Below, in pieces: positions 40,804 to 48,929 of a stretch of 61,912 nt of DNA. This DNA is from CANGYM01 sp044372405 (GTDB lineage Bacteria; Pseudomonadota; Alphaproteobacteria; JAJTHO01; CANGYM01), in assembly GCA_044372405.1 (NCBI GenBank), contig JBILRW010000006.1, positions 1-61,912 of the forward strand. Reading direction: 5' to 3'. The notes under the pieces were generated by a model. It saw only the letters and a program-made list of their open reading frames with translations. It made no database searches and was not told the DNA's origin. Within the stretch, counting starts at the first letter, position 1; each line of letters begins with the position of its first letter. The position numbers were made by a program, and so were the translations under genes.

Positions 40804-41664
40804 ATGCCCGTCATCCTGGATGGTAAAGCCCTGGCCGCCCTGCGTAAAGAGGACCTGCGGGAAAACATTGCACGCGCCGGCGTCCCCATTGGTCTGGCCG
40901 TGGTCCAGGTCGGCGATAATCCCGCCAGCCATGTGTATGTCAGCCATAAAATCAAGGCCTGCGCCGATGTGGGCATGGCGTCCTTTAAACACCATTTGCC
41001 AGAGGATATTTCGGAACATGATCTCATCAATTTGATTTATTCCCTGAATCAAAACAACGATGTGCATGGGATTTTGGTGCAGCTGCCCCTGCCGGCGCAG
41101 CTCAACACCGATGCCGTTTTGGCCGCCATTGATCCGGCGAAGGACGTGGATGGCCTGCATATTCAAAACGCGGGGCGGGTTTTTTTGGGCGATACGGACG
41201 GCCTGATCCCCTGTACGCCCCTGGGCTGCCTGATGTTGCTGGATCATTATCTGCCGGATGTGCCGCTGGCGGGCCTGCATGCCGTGGTTTTGGGGCGTTC
41301 GCGCCTGGTAGGGCGGCCGGTGGCGTCTCTCTTGCTGCAACGCAACTGCACCGTGACCATGGCGCATTCGGGGACGTTGGGCCTGAATCAAATCGTGGGC
41401 ATGGCCGATATCGTGGTGGCCGCCATTGGCAAGCCCCGGTTTATTCCTCTCTCCTGGATCAAAGAGGGCGCCATCGTCCTGGATGTGGGCATCAACCGCA
41501 CGGCCGAGGGAACCTTGGTGGGCGATGTGGATCTTGAGGGGGATACGTCTCGCCTGCGCGCCTATACCCCCGTCCCCGGCGGCGTTGGGCCCATGACCGT
41601 TACCTGTTTGTTGCTGAATACCTATAAGGCCGGCATGGCCCAACAGGCAAAAACGGTGGCTTGA
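40804..41664 (+). CDS. folD: methylene-THF dehydrogenase / cyclohydrolase FolD
   Basis: A bifunctional one-carbon enzyme linking methylene-, methenyl- and formyl-tetrahydrofolate. The 286-aa protein has VGDNPASHVYVSHKIKAC (with the catalytic lysine), GILVQLPLP, and PAKDVDGLH. The C-terminal NADP region holds GRSRLVGRPVASLLL and PGGVGPMTVTCLL. It overlaps the next gene's alternative start. It supplies the folate used by panB and the general one-carbon pool. Confidence 0.97.
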   Translation: MPVILDGKALAALRKEDLRENIARAGVPIGLAVVQVGDNPASHVYVSHKIKACADVGMASFKHHLPEDISEHDLINLIYSLNQNNDVHGILVQLPLPAQLNTDAVLAAIDPAKDVDGLHIQNAGRVFLGDTDGLIPCTPLGCLMLLDHYLPDVPLAGLHAVVLGRSRLVGRPVASLLLQRNCTVTMAHSGTLGLNQIVGMADIVVAAIGKPRFIPLSWIKEGAIVLDVGINRTAEGTLVGDVDLEGDTSRLRAYTPVPGGVGPMTVTCLLLNTYKAGMAQQAKTVA

Positions 41665-41669
41665 TCCCC

Positions 41670-42566
41670 ATGAATACCCCCCTGCCCGCTTCGTACCGCG
41701 TAACGCTGATTAATACCCTCGATGGTGTGGCGGCAGGCGACATCCAGCGGGTGTCTGATGTTTTGGGAAAGGCTGCCCCCCACATTTTTGGTCAGGGCCG
41801 CGCCGTAGATTTTCTCTATACGACCCCCGCCCCCACGGATACCCTGGCGCTGGCCACCGCAATTCGGGATGCGTGGGGAAATGACCCTACGCCGTTTGAT
41901 GTGTGTGTTCAAAAAGCAACAGCGCCGCGCCAAAAACGTCTTCTCCTCTCTGATATGGACGCAACCATTGTGGCCGAAGAATCCCTGGACGTTCTGGCCG
42001 ATTATGCCGGCTGCGGCGCCCCCGTTGCCACCATCACAACCCGCGCCATGCGGGGGGAGCTGGATTTTGAGGCCGCCCTACGGGAACGCGTGGCCCTCCT
42101 TAACAACCAACCCACAAGCCTGATTGACCGGGCTCTCTCTGACATGACCGTCTCCCCCGGGGCGGAAACGCTGGTGTCCACCATGAAGGCTTGGGGGGCC
42201 AAAACGGTCCTGATTTCCGGGGGCTTCACGCCCTTTACCGATCACGTAAAAACTCTGGTTGGATTTGACAACTCTTTGGGCAATGCGCTGGGGATGGATC
42301 ACGGAACCCTCACCGGTGAAGTCCTGGGCCCCATCGTGGATAAATATGTCAAACAACAGACACTCCTTCAGCAAGCCCAAAACCTGGGCCTTTCCACTGA
42401 GGATACCCTGGCCGTGGGGGATGGGGCCAATGATCTTTTGATGCTTCAGGCGGCGGGCCTGGGCGTTGCTTACCACGGAAAACCCCTGTTAAAACAACAC
42501 ATCCCCACTTGGGTGGATATCAGTGATTTGACGGCGCTGCTGTATATGCAGGGGTTTGAAGGCTAA
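41670..42566 (+). CDS. serB: phosphoserine phosphatase SerB
   Basis: A HAD-superfamily enzyme that makes L-serine from phosphoserine (298 aa). The N-terminal half is a divergent regulatory-type region. The catalytic domain has the DxDxT motif in LLSDMDATIV, SGGFTPF as the second motif, and GDGANDLLML with the metal-binding Asp. The ATG at 41670 is preferred over the TTG at 41661 that overlaps the folD stop. The two genes are probably cotranscribed. Confidence 0.93.
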   Translation: MNTPLPASYRVTLINTLDGVAAGDIQRVSDVLGKAAPHIFGQGRAVDFLYTTPAPTDTLALATAIRDAWGNDPTPFDVCVQKATAPRQKRLLLSDMDATIVAEESLDVLADYAGCGAPVATITTRAMRGELDFEAALRERVALLNNQPTSLIDRALSDMTVSPGAETLVSTMKAWGAKTVLISGGFTPFTDHVKTLVGFDNSLGNALGMDHGTLTGEVLGPIVDKYVKQQTLLQQAQNLGLSTEDTLAVGDGANDLLMLQAAGLGVAYHGKPLLKQHIPTWVDISDLTALLYMQGFEG

Positions 42567-42608
42567 ACCCAAAAAAAACGTGTCTTAAAGGCAACACTTC
42601 ACGCATCC

Positions 42609-42668
42609 TTAAGGAAGATTAACAAAAAAGAATAACGTTAACCTTTTATAAACCTTGTTATCGTTAAC
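42609..42668. promoter_or_regulatory. TTAA(C)-rich region upstream of ctrA
   Basis: TTAA occurs at 42609, 42619 (followed by C), 42638 (GTTAAC) and 42664 (GTTAAC) within 60 nt. The first pair has an N6 spacer instead of the CtrA-box N7, so only half-site binding can be proposed. Autoregulation of ctrA is known in Caulobacter; here it is an inference. Confidence 0.35.
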
Positions 42669-42704
42669 ATGACGTCAACAAGAATCATAACTTACGAGGG
42701 CATT

Positions 42705-43448
42705 ATGCGTATTCTCCTAATCGAAGATGATGGCGACACGGCGCGCGCAATCAAAGAAATTTTGCGCCAAAACAGCTATGTGGTCGATACAACGAATTCT
42801 GGGGAAGAAGCCCTTGAAATCATCAAAATTTACCTGGACATGTACGATCTGGTGATTTTGGATTTGATGCTGCCGGATATCCGTGGATCAGAGGTCATTC
42901 GCCGCTTGCGGGCCTCAAAAATTAACGTTCCTGTTTTGGTGCTGTCTGGCCTTAATGATACAAGTGAAAAAGTGAATCTTTTGGGTTTTGGTGCCGATGA
43001 TTACCTGACCAAACCTTATGAGAAAAACGAACTTCTGGCCCGCGTCAGTGCCATTATTCGTCGCGCCCATGGCCATGCTCAGCCACAAATTCAAATTGGC
43101 CGGCTGAAAATCGATCTGCGCAATCAAACAGCGCTGGTTGATGAAGAGCCTCTGCCCCTTTCCAATAAAGAGTACGCGATCCTGGAACTTTTGGCCATGC
43201 GTCAAGGTACCACATTAACAAAAGAAATGTTCCTAAACCACCTGTACGGCGGCCTGGACGAGCCCGAGTTAAAAATCGTGGATGTTTTTGTGTGTAAGCT
43301 GCGGAAAAAACTTTCCCAGGCCACAAACGGCGAAAAATACATCGAAACCGTTTGGGGTCGCGGCTATGTTTTGCGCAACCCCGAGGCCACACAAAAAGAA
43401 CAAAAAGGAACCAAACAAACGATGCAGCAACAACTGGAGTCTGTTTAA
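42705..43448 (+). CDS. ctrA: cell-cycle response regulator CtrA
   Basis: The OmpR-type master regulator of the alphaproteobacterial cell cycle. The 247-aa protein has a receiver domain with acidic pocket EDD at 7-9, phosphorylatable Asp53 in LVILDLMLP, and Lys in DDYLTKPYEK. The winged-helix domain holds the near-invariant CtrA block EMFLNHLYGGLDEPELKIVD and ETVWGRGYVLR. GAGGG 5 nt before the ATG at 42705 fixes the start. The tail of about 20 residues is Gln/Lys-rich. It follows serB with a TTAA-rich upstream region. Confidence 0.95.
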   Translation: MRILLIEDDGDTARAIKEILRQNSYVVDTTNSGEEALEIIKIYLDMYDLVILDLMLPDIRGSEVIRRLRASKINVPVLVLSGLNDTSEKVNLLGFGADDYLTKPYEKNELLARVSAIIRRAHGHAQPQIQIGRLKIDLRNQTALVDEEPLPLSNKEYAILELLAMRQGTTLTKEMFLNHLYGGLDEPELKIVDVFVCKLRKKLSQATNGEKYIETVWGRGYVLRNPEATQKEQKGTKQTMQQQLESV

Positions 43449-43457
43449 ACGTCCATA

Positions 43458-43530
43458 GCGCCTCTGCTGGCGATGTATTAACCATACATGAGCCGAAGCC
43501 TGACAATGTATAAATCCAAATGAGAGGCGC
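43458..43530. other. nested inverted repeats downstream of ctrA
   Basis: GCGCCTCT (43458-43465) pairs with AGAGGCGC (43523-43530) across a 57-nt interval that itself contains a 6-bp ATGTAT/ATACAT hairpin. This could fold as a 3' untranslated structure or a small RNA. It starts 10 nt after the ctrA stop and lacks a T tract. Confidence 0.35.
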
Positions 43531-43648
43531 CCATAGACACAGCTTTCTGGACCAGCCCCCTGCCCCCGCACGATCCTTGGGAACATCAAAAAATAAAAAA
43601 AATCCCCCCATCATAAGGGGTCGGATGGGGTGGGTTGGTCCAGTTTTT

Positions 43649-43663
43649 TTAACGTCCCTTTAA
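43649..43663 (+). promoter_or_regulatory. CtrA-box candidate TTAA-N7-TTAA
   Basis: TTAA, CGTCCCT, TTAA, followed by C: an exact match to the CtrA consensus. It lies 68 nt upstream of the ATG of the unknown 110-aa gene, close to the usual promoter position. Confidence 0.5.
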
Positions 43664-43730
43664 CATTTTAGCGCTACCATTAGGTTTATATTTTAACACT
43701 ATTTTTTTTCCATATTTTTCAGGAGGGTCT

Positions 43731-44063
43731 ATGTCCGCAGGCCAAGCCCGTGACGCTCAAACCACGCTTATTCCCGATTTATTATCTCGTCGAGATGAGT
43801 TTGTTTACAAAGAACTCTGCTACAAAACTAAGGCTTTTGCTGAACACTTAGCGCAGTCCATGAATCTTATGGATGAAAAACGTTCAGAGTATGTTTTATC
43901 TGTTTTAGAAAACATGATTTTTCACCCGAATGATGATGCTTTAATTGATCGCGCCCTGTGTGATCTTTATCGCTCCGGCGCGAAAGAGGGCCGCGAACAG
44001 ATCGAGGGCATCTTAAAGACGGCAAAAACTGAGGCTCGGGCTCGCCTAGCCGTTGGTTTTTAA
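43731..44063 (+). CDS. unknown 110-aa protein, possible CtrA target
   Basis: Not recognised. A wholly helical, charged, soluble protein (MSAGQARDAQTTLIPDLLSR at the start) with no membrane segment or known motif. GGAGGG directly before the ATG is the strongest ribosome binding site in the area, so translation is likely. An exact CtrA-type box lies 68 nt upstream, and the ctrA gene is the previous gene on this strand. It ends 2 nt from the stop of the opposing gene. Confidence 0.7.
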   Translation: MSAGQARDAQTTLIPDLLSRRDEFVYKELCYKTKAFAEHLAQSMNLMDEKRSEYVLSVLENMIFHPNDDALIDRALCDLYRSGAKEGREQIEGILKTAKTEARARLAVGF

Positions 44064-44065
44064 CG

Positions 44066-44554
44066 TTATTGGTAGGAAATCCCCCCCAAATAATCCCCGC
44101 TGATGATGCGCCCCAGGGATTGGATGACAGCGGGCGCTTTTTTCCCTTCTTCAGGGGTCTTGCCTGATGTTCGATTGCCCGAAACAAGGCGCCCCTTCAT
44201 CGTGTTATTTAGGCCCAAAGGCTGGTTCACAGGACCCGTAAAAGTCATCCCCTCCGGCGTGCGGATGACTTGATAACACGACCAAGCCCCCCGTCCCCAG
44301 CGGGAACAAAACAGGTGATCGACGCTGACCTGCCAAATACCCGATTCCGGTTTGCCCCCCATGCGTTCGTAAATCGTGATGCCTCTGGGGTCAAAATACT
44401 GGGTGCTTACCCCTTGCTCAGTACGCCAGATCATCGATTGTCCCGACAATCCCTGGATAATCTGATCCCGATTTAACCGTTCATCGGCGTGGGCGCCCAC
44501 CCCACCGCAAGCCAAAAAAAGACACATTCCCAAAAAGAATCTCCATCGGTTCAT
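44066..44554 (-). CDS. exported hypothetical protein
   Basis: A 162-aa protein with a clear signal peptide, MNRWRFFLGMCLFLACGGVG, cleaved near AHA-DE. The mature part has FDPRGITIYERMGGKPESGI, LFCSRWGRGAWSCYQV with two Cys, and a variable tail. The 'G-x-W-x-V...C-x-x-W...C' layout resembles small periplasmic proteins of the DUF995 type, but I cannot confirm it. It is convergent with the CtrA-box gene and divergent from coaD. Confidence 0.72.
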   Translation of the reverse strand: MNRWRFFLGMCLFLACGGVGAHADERLNRDQIIQGLSGQSMIWRTEQGVSTQYFDPRGITIYERMGGKPESGIWQVSVDHLFCSRWGRGAWSCYQVIRTPEGMTFTGPVNQPLGLNNTMKGRLVSGNRTSGKTPEEGKKAPAVIQSLGRIISGDYLGGISYQ

Positions 44555-44624
44555 AAAACATTAACCTCTATACTTTAGGCATGGTAAACACTTATATCAC
44601 AAACATTAAAAAGAAACAAAACCC

Positions 44625-45098
44625 ATGCGCACAGGCATTTACGCCGGCTCTTTTGACCCTGTTACCCTGGGCCATGTGGATATTATGCGCCGTGCCAGCA
44701 CCCTGGTGGATCACTTGATTATTGGCGTTGCGGAACACAACAGCAAAGAGAAATTTCTTTTTTCATCTCAGCAGCGCTGTGATTTTATCAGAAACCACAT
44801 TGCTTTCCCCGCAGAGGTTAAGGTTATTTCTGGCCTTCTTATTGACTTTGCCAAAGAAAACAAAGCCAATGTTTTGTTTCGCGGCCTGCGTGTGGTCGCC
44901 GATTTTGATTACGAATTGCAAATGGCCATGATGAATACCCGCTTGGCTCCGGATATTGAAACGGTGTTTCTTATGGCATCGGAAACCCATCAGTTCATTG
45001 CCTCGCGCTTGGTCAAGGAAGTGGCCCGTCTGGGGGGCGATATTACTGGCTTCGTCCCCCCCAATGTGGCCCAAGCGCTGAAAAACATCTATCGTTAA
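44625..45098 (+). CDS. coaD: phosphopantetheine adenylyltransferase CoaD
   Basis: The penultimate enzyme of CoA synthesis transfers AMP to 4'-phosphopantetheine. The 157-aa protein begins MRTGIYAGSFDPVTLGHVDI with the T/HxGH nucleotidyltransferase signature. It has FRGLRVVADFDYELQMAMMN and ends with FVPPNVAQALKNIY. It works after panB and panC in the same route. It stands alone here, divergent from an exported hypothetical gene. Confidence 0.97.
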   Translation: MRTGIYAGSFDPVTLGHVDIMRRASTLVDHLIIGVAEHNSKEKFLFSSQQRCDFIRNHIAFPAEVKVISGLLIDFAKENKANVLFRGLRVVADFDYELQMAMMNTRLAPDIETVFLMASETHQFIASRLVKEVARLGGDITGFVPPNVAQALKNIYR

Positions 45099-45183
45099 AA
45101 CGCTGCGCAAGCATCTTGCCCCCACTCAAAAACTCTGCTACATAATGCCTCCTTAATTCGCACAATTACGTCGGGGAATAGTG

Positions 45184-45759
45184 ATGGACATCCGAGTTTC
45201 AGGTCATCAAATCGATATTGGTGAATCTCTCAAAGCCCATGTTGAGGGCACCATTTCAAAAATTAATGAAACGTATTTGGACCGCGCCATCAGCTGTCAC
45301 GTTATTTTTTCCCGTCGCAACCATTTGTTCACTGCTGATGCCACCCTTCTTTCCGGAACAGGCAGCGGTATTGTTATTAAGGGCAGCGGTGAAGATGTTG
45401 ATGTTTATCGCGCTTTTGATCAAGCCGCTGAACGATTGAAAAGACAGTTGCGCCGCTATAAACGTCGCCTGACGGATTACCATAAATCTCAGGGGGACGC
45501 TGCACCTGGATTTTTGGCCAAATCCTATGTGATGCGTGCCGAGGAAGAAAAAGATGATTTGGTGGACACGGACGCCGGCCACCCTGTGATTATTGCCGAA
45601 GCCCCCCACCAGATTGAAACCATGGATGTCAAGGACGCCGTTATGCGCCTGGACCTGGCTGAGGAAACCGTATTTTTCTTTAAAAACATTAAAAATGATC
45701 GGGTTAATGCTGTTTTTACCCGTAAGGATGGCCATATTGGCTGGCTCGATGTGGCGTAA
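45184..45759 (+). CDS. hpf: ribosome hibernation promoting factor, long form
   Basis: This factor dimerises or silences ribosomes in slow growth. The 191-aa protein has an N-terminal S30Ae-type domain starting MDIRVSGHQIDIGESLKAHV and the long-form C-terminal domain (VKDAVMRLDLAEETVFFFKN) that mediates 100S dimer formation. GGGGAA precedes a GTG-ATG pair at 45181/45184; the ATG is chosen. The gene after it occupies the usual place of ptsN. Confidence 0.93.
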   Translation: MDIRVSGHQIDIGESLKAHVEGTISKINETYLDRAISCHVIFSRRNHLFTADATLLSGTGSGIVIKGSGEDVDVYRAFDQAAERLKRQLRRYKRRLTDYHKSQGDAAPGFLAKSYVMRAEEEKDDLVDTDAGHPVIIAEAPHQIETMDVKDAVMRLDLAEETVFFFKNIKNDRVNAVFTRKDGHIGWLDVA

Positions 45760-45771
45760 AGGCTGGCTGCT

Positions 45772-46182
45772 ATGACACCCCATCCCAGACCCCTGACCTT
45801 TGCCTCTGTCCACATTTGCTTTGATGAAGACAAGACCTTGTCTGATGCCTTGGCGCAATCCCTGGCAATCAATCCTGTTCGTCTTGATAGTGCTTTTCGT
45901 GAGTGGATTGATTTCGCACTCAAAACAGAAGAGGCTTCTGTCATTCCCCTTCCTTTTTTGGGGCTAGCCCATGATAACCTGTGCGTTATGCGTCGGGCCG
46001 GACGTTTATTTATTGTTTATGCCCACCCCTATCATGACCGATCCCAAGTGGCCCAGGTCCTTTGCCACCTGAACCGAATCATTCACCATGCCCCCCATGC
46101 CTTGATTCTGAAAAACAGTACCTGCCAGGATCGTATTCGTAGCGTTTTTGACCAGACCCTTCCCTTGGCCGAGGCCGCGTAA
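45772..46182 (+). CDS. degenerate PtsN-like protein
   Basis: A 136-aa protein in the usual position of ptsN (EIIA-Ntr) after hpf. The length and helical plan (SDALAQSLAINPVRLDSAF, GRLFIVYAHP, VAQVLCHLNRIIH) suit an EIIA type 2 fold. But the phosphoacceptor motif GxAIPH is replaced by ASVIPLP, so the active His is missing. It ends in a TAATG overlap with the next gene. It is either a dead regulator, a phosphorylation-independent one, or a different family. AAAGG precedes the start. Confidence 0.45.
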   Translation: MTPHPRPLTFASVHICFDEDKTLSDALAQSLAINPVRLDSAFREWIDFALKTEEASVIPLPFLGLAHDNLCVMRRAGRLFIVYAHPYHDRSQVAQVLCHLNRIIHHAPHALILKNSTCQDRIRSVFDQTLPLAEAA

Positions 46183-46913
46183 TGTCCCAAAAAACCGCCG
46201 CTGTTTTGCTCATCGGCGACGAATTGCTTTCTGGTCGCACGACAGACAAAAACCTGCCTGTGATTGCCCAGAAACTGGGGGAAAAAGGGATATCCGTCAT
46301 AGAGGCCCGCGTCTTGCCCGATGACGCTGATATCATTGTTGAAACAATAAGACATTTTTCAAAACGCGCCACCTATGTTCTCACCACGGGGGGGATTGGC
46401 CCCACCCACGATGATATTACGGCGGAATGTGTGGCGCGCGCCGTGAATCGTCCTTTTATCAGGCATCCGGGGGCGGTGGACGCCCTCAAAGCATATTACA
46501 AACCTGATGACCTGAACGAAGCCCGTTTGTCCATGGCCGATATGCCGGACGGGGCCCACTTAATTCCCAATCCCGTGACCGGAGCCCCGGGCTTTTACGT
46601 GGACAACATTTTTGTTATGGCCGGCGTGCCCAGCATTATGCAGGCCATGCTCGATAACGTTCTGGATCTTCTGACCCCCGGAGATGTTGTGCATAGCCAT
46701 ACCCTCACAACTTCCTTAATGGAGGGGCAAATGGCCGATGCACTTTCCGCGCTTCAAGATCAATATCCTGATGTTAAAATCGGCAGTTATCCCCGTTTTC
46801 AGGGAAACCAACGCACCGTCAGCCTGGTACTTAGAAGCACAGATGTTCAACGCCTGAACGAGGCCAGCCAGACCCTTGAGGCCACCCTCGCCAACCTAAC
46901 GGCCCCCCAATGA
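46182..46913 (+). CDS. CinA N-terminal / molybdopterin-binding domain protein
   Basis: A 243-aa protein of the MoaB/CinA-N family. It starts with AAVLLIGDELLSGRTTDKN and has the canonical TTGGIGPTHDDITAECVA and a substrate loop GAPGFYVDNIFVMAGVPSIM. It lacks the C-terminal nicotinamide-nucleotide amidase of full CinA. In other bacteria the COG1058 domain acts on ADP-ribose or FAD; here the substrate is unknown. It overlaps folB by 4 nt and the preceding gene by 1 nt. Confidence 0.88.
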   Translation: MSQKTAAVLLIGDELLSGRTTDKNLPVIAQKLGEKGISVIEARVLPDDADIIVETIRHFSKRATYVLTTGGIGPTHDDITAECVARAVNRPFIRHPGAVDALKAYYKPDDLNEARLSMADMPDGAHLIPNPVTGAPGFYVDNIFVMAGVPSIMQAMLDNVLDLLTPGDVVHSHTLTTSLMEGQMADALSALQDQYPDVKIGSYPRFQGNQRTVSLVLRSTDVQRLNEASQTLEATLANLTAPQ

Positions 46914-47257
46914 AAACCACCATTCTGGTTAACGGGTTTGAGCTTTCCTGCCTGATTGGCATTCTGGATCATGAACACTTGACCCCCCAACGCATACGCG
47001 TTTCTCTGGAAATCACCTTAAAAACAAAGGACCCTATCAAAACCATCGATGATTCCTTATGCTATATGGCGATTCAGGACGTTGTGCGCGGGGCGACAAA
47101 AACCCATATTCCCTTGGTAGAGGATTTAGCAAGCACCGTGGTGCGCCATTATATGAGTGACCCACGGGTAGAAGCCGTTACCATTGAGATTCTGAAATTG
47201 GACGTGGCCCCGAATGCCCAAGGCGTGGGCGTTCGCGTTTCAGACGGCCCCCTATGA
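46910..47257 (+). CDS. folB: dihydroneopterin aldolase FolB
   Basis: This folate-pathway enzyme cleaves 7,8-dihydroneopterin to 6-hydroxymethyl-dihydropterin and glycolaldehyde. The 115-residue protein has the start ILVNGFELSCLIGILDHE, CYMAIQDVVR and LVEDLASTVVRHYM, with the catalytic Glu and Lys positions recognisable. It overlaps folP by 4 nt (ATGA), so the two are translationally coupled. folK is not in this pair, although it often is in relatives. Confidence 0.93.
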   Translation: MKTTILVNGFELSCLIGILDHEHLTPQRIRVSLEITLKTKDPIKTIDDSLCYMAIQDVVRGATKTHIPLVEDLASTVVRHYMSDPRVEAVTIEILKLDVAPNAQGVGVRVSDGPL

Positions 47258-48081
47258 TACGCCGCCCCCAGATTATGGGGATTGTGAATATCACACCGGA
47301 CTCTTTTTCGGGGGACGGCCTTATTAACCCCGGGGATGCCCTGGCCCATGCAGAACACTTGCTGAAGGACGGCGCCGATTGCCTTGACATCGGGGCCTAC
47401 AGCTCGCGCCCCGGGGCACCTTTTGTCAGTGAAGAGGCAGAATTATCGCGTCTCCTCCCCGCCCTAACCATGATTCGTCGCGCCCTGCCCTGCCCTCTTT
47501 TTGTGGATACAACGCGTCCAGGCATTGCCAAACACGCCCTGGATTTGGGCACCAATGGCATCAATATCATCGAGGGGCTTTCCGTATCCCAGACATTTTG
47601 GGATGTCCTGGCCGCCTATCCCCAATCTTCAGTCATTTTAATGCACAATCCCCTGCCCGCCAGGCCTGATGCCGTCACTTTGCCCCATGGATCCAAAGCC
47701 CATCCCCCGCATGTCTATCCGGGTGGCGTTGTTCATCATGTCAAAGAAGATTTAAAAAAAGTGATTTCTAGAAGCCCGTTAGATCCAAAAAGAATCATGA
47801 TTGATCCTGGACTCGGGTTTGGTAAATCAACGAAGGATAATTTACTGCTGATCAGAGAAGCCTTGGCACTGGCCACACTTGGGCACCCCGTGGTTTTAGG
47901 CGCCTCTCGGAAATCTTTTTTAGGTGAAATTGTTAAAAAGGATACAAACCATAGGGTTTTTTCCGGATTGGCCGCCATGATCTATGCAGCCCCCCACGTT
48001 CAAATCATCCGAACCCATGATGTGTCGGCCTTGTCAGATGCTCTCACCATGGGGGAGGCCCTTAAAGACCTCCCCCAATAA
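47254..48081 (+). CDS. folP: dihydropteroate synthase FolP
   Basis: The sulfonamide target condenses pABA with the pterin pyrophosphate. The 275-aa TIM-barrel protein has GIVNITPDSFSGDGL, DGADCLDIGAYSSRPGA, MIDPGLGFGKSTKDNL and the C-terminal RTHDV. No sulfonamide-resistance-type insertion is seen near the second loop. It closes the folB-folP unit and ends 13 nt from the convergent skp stop. Confidence 0.96.
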   Translation: MIRRPQIMGIVNITPDSFSGDGLINPGDALAHAEHLLKDGADCLDIGAYSSRPGAPFVSEEAELSRLLPALTMIRRALPCPLFVDTTRPGIAKHALDLGTNGINIIEGLSVSQTFWDVLAAYPQSSVILMHNPLPARPDAVTLPHGSKAHPPHVYPGGVVHHVKEDLKKVISRSPLDPKRIMIDPGLGFGKSTKDNLLLIREALALATLGHPVVLGASRKSFLGEIVKKDTNHRVFSGLAAMIYAAPHVQIIRTHDVSALSDALTMGEALKDLPQ

Positions 48082-48094
48082 AAAGAGAAAAGCC

Positions 48095-48625
48095 CTAAAA
48101 CTTCAAATCAATACTGGTGAGTTTTTGATCCAAAGAACGCAGCACCTCTTGCGTAATGTCCAGACTGCTATCGCCCAACAAAAGAACGCTGCTGCGGGGC
48201 AAAACCAACGTATAGTTTTTTTCCTTAGCAATATCAGAAATAATGGTAATGGTTTGAGCTTGAAGGGTTTCCATCGCTGTGGAAAAGGCTTTATCCAGGC
48301 TGTTCTTTTTGCCACGCATACTGTTTTGCAGCTTACCCAAATCGGCCTCAAACGCCTTGCGTTTTTCAGCGTAAGCATCGGGGGATAAAACAGAACGGTC
48401 CCGGGCCAGGGCATCTTTGGCATCAGAAAGTTTTTTTTGCTGCGCTTCCAGATCTTTTTTGTATTCCGCTTGTTTTTTGTTAATTTGCTCTCTGATCGAG
48501 GCACCGGCCTTTGAAGACTGCAAAATCACTTTTAAATCCACAACGGCTACAGATTGAAGAGACTGGGCCGAAGCTACGGAGCTTATTGAAAAAAATAACG
48601 CCAATACCAAAAATAAGCGCATCAT
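48095..48625 (-). CDS. skp: periplasmic chaperone Skp (OmpH family)
   Basis: A jellyfish-shaped chaperone for outer membrane proteins (176 aa). A signal peptide MMRLFLVLALFFSISSVASA precedes SVAVVDLKVILQSSKAG. The long central coiled coil has heptads such as EQINKKQAEYKKDLEAQQKK, and the C-terminal part is YTLVLPRSSVLLLGDS. AAAGGA lies before tandem ATGs. In most proteobacteria it follows bamA directly, but here it is 5 kb away, split off. Confidence 0.9.
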   Translation of the reverse strand: MMRLFLVLALFFSISSVASAQSLQSVAVVDLKVILQSSKAGASIREQINKKQAEYKKDLEAQQKKLSDAKDALARDRSVLSPDAYAEKRKAFEADLGKLQNSMRGKKNSLDKAFSTAMETLQAQTITIISDIAKEKNYTLVLPRSSVLLLGDSSLDITQEVLRSLDQKLTSIDLKF

Positions 48626-48799
48626 CGTGTTGATCCTTTACGGTAAACATTAAAATAAAGGCATGAGGAACGGCACCCTCCACAATCCCCATAGAAGGTG
48701 ATTACGGGAAAAAATGAGCTTTGGCAAGCTAAATACAAAAAAAGACCGCAAGGCAAATTTTATCTTTATTTTTTAATTTTTTTATTATTATAGTCTAAA

Positions 48800-48923
48800 C
48801 AGGACTTACGCACAACGTCATTGCGAGCCTCCGTAGGAGGCGTGGCAATCCAGTCTTTCCGGTGGCGGCATTTCTGGATTGCTTCGCTACGCTCGCAATG
48901 ACGAAGGCTCTACGTAAGTCCTG
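48800..48923 (+). mobile_element. MITE-like repeat, copy C
   Basis: A 124-bp copy with perfect 11-bp inverted ends CAGGACTTACG and CGTAAGTCCTG. The direct flanks TCTAAA (48794-48799 and 48924-48929) are a likely target duplication. It lies between the divergent skp and EAL genes, within 7 nt of the longer possible start of the latter. Confidence 0.8.
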
Positions 48924-48929
48924 TCTAAA

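Noticed and set aside
40657..41643. 328-codon minus-strand frame over folD
   Set aside because: Long, but His/Gln/Gly-rich and lacking any domain; folD on the plus strand is unambiguous.
43054..43614. 186-codon minus-strand frame over the end of ctrA
   Set aside because: Most of it is antisense to ctrA. No domain was recognised, and ctrA is certain.
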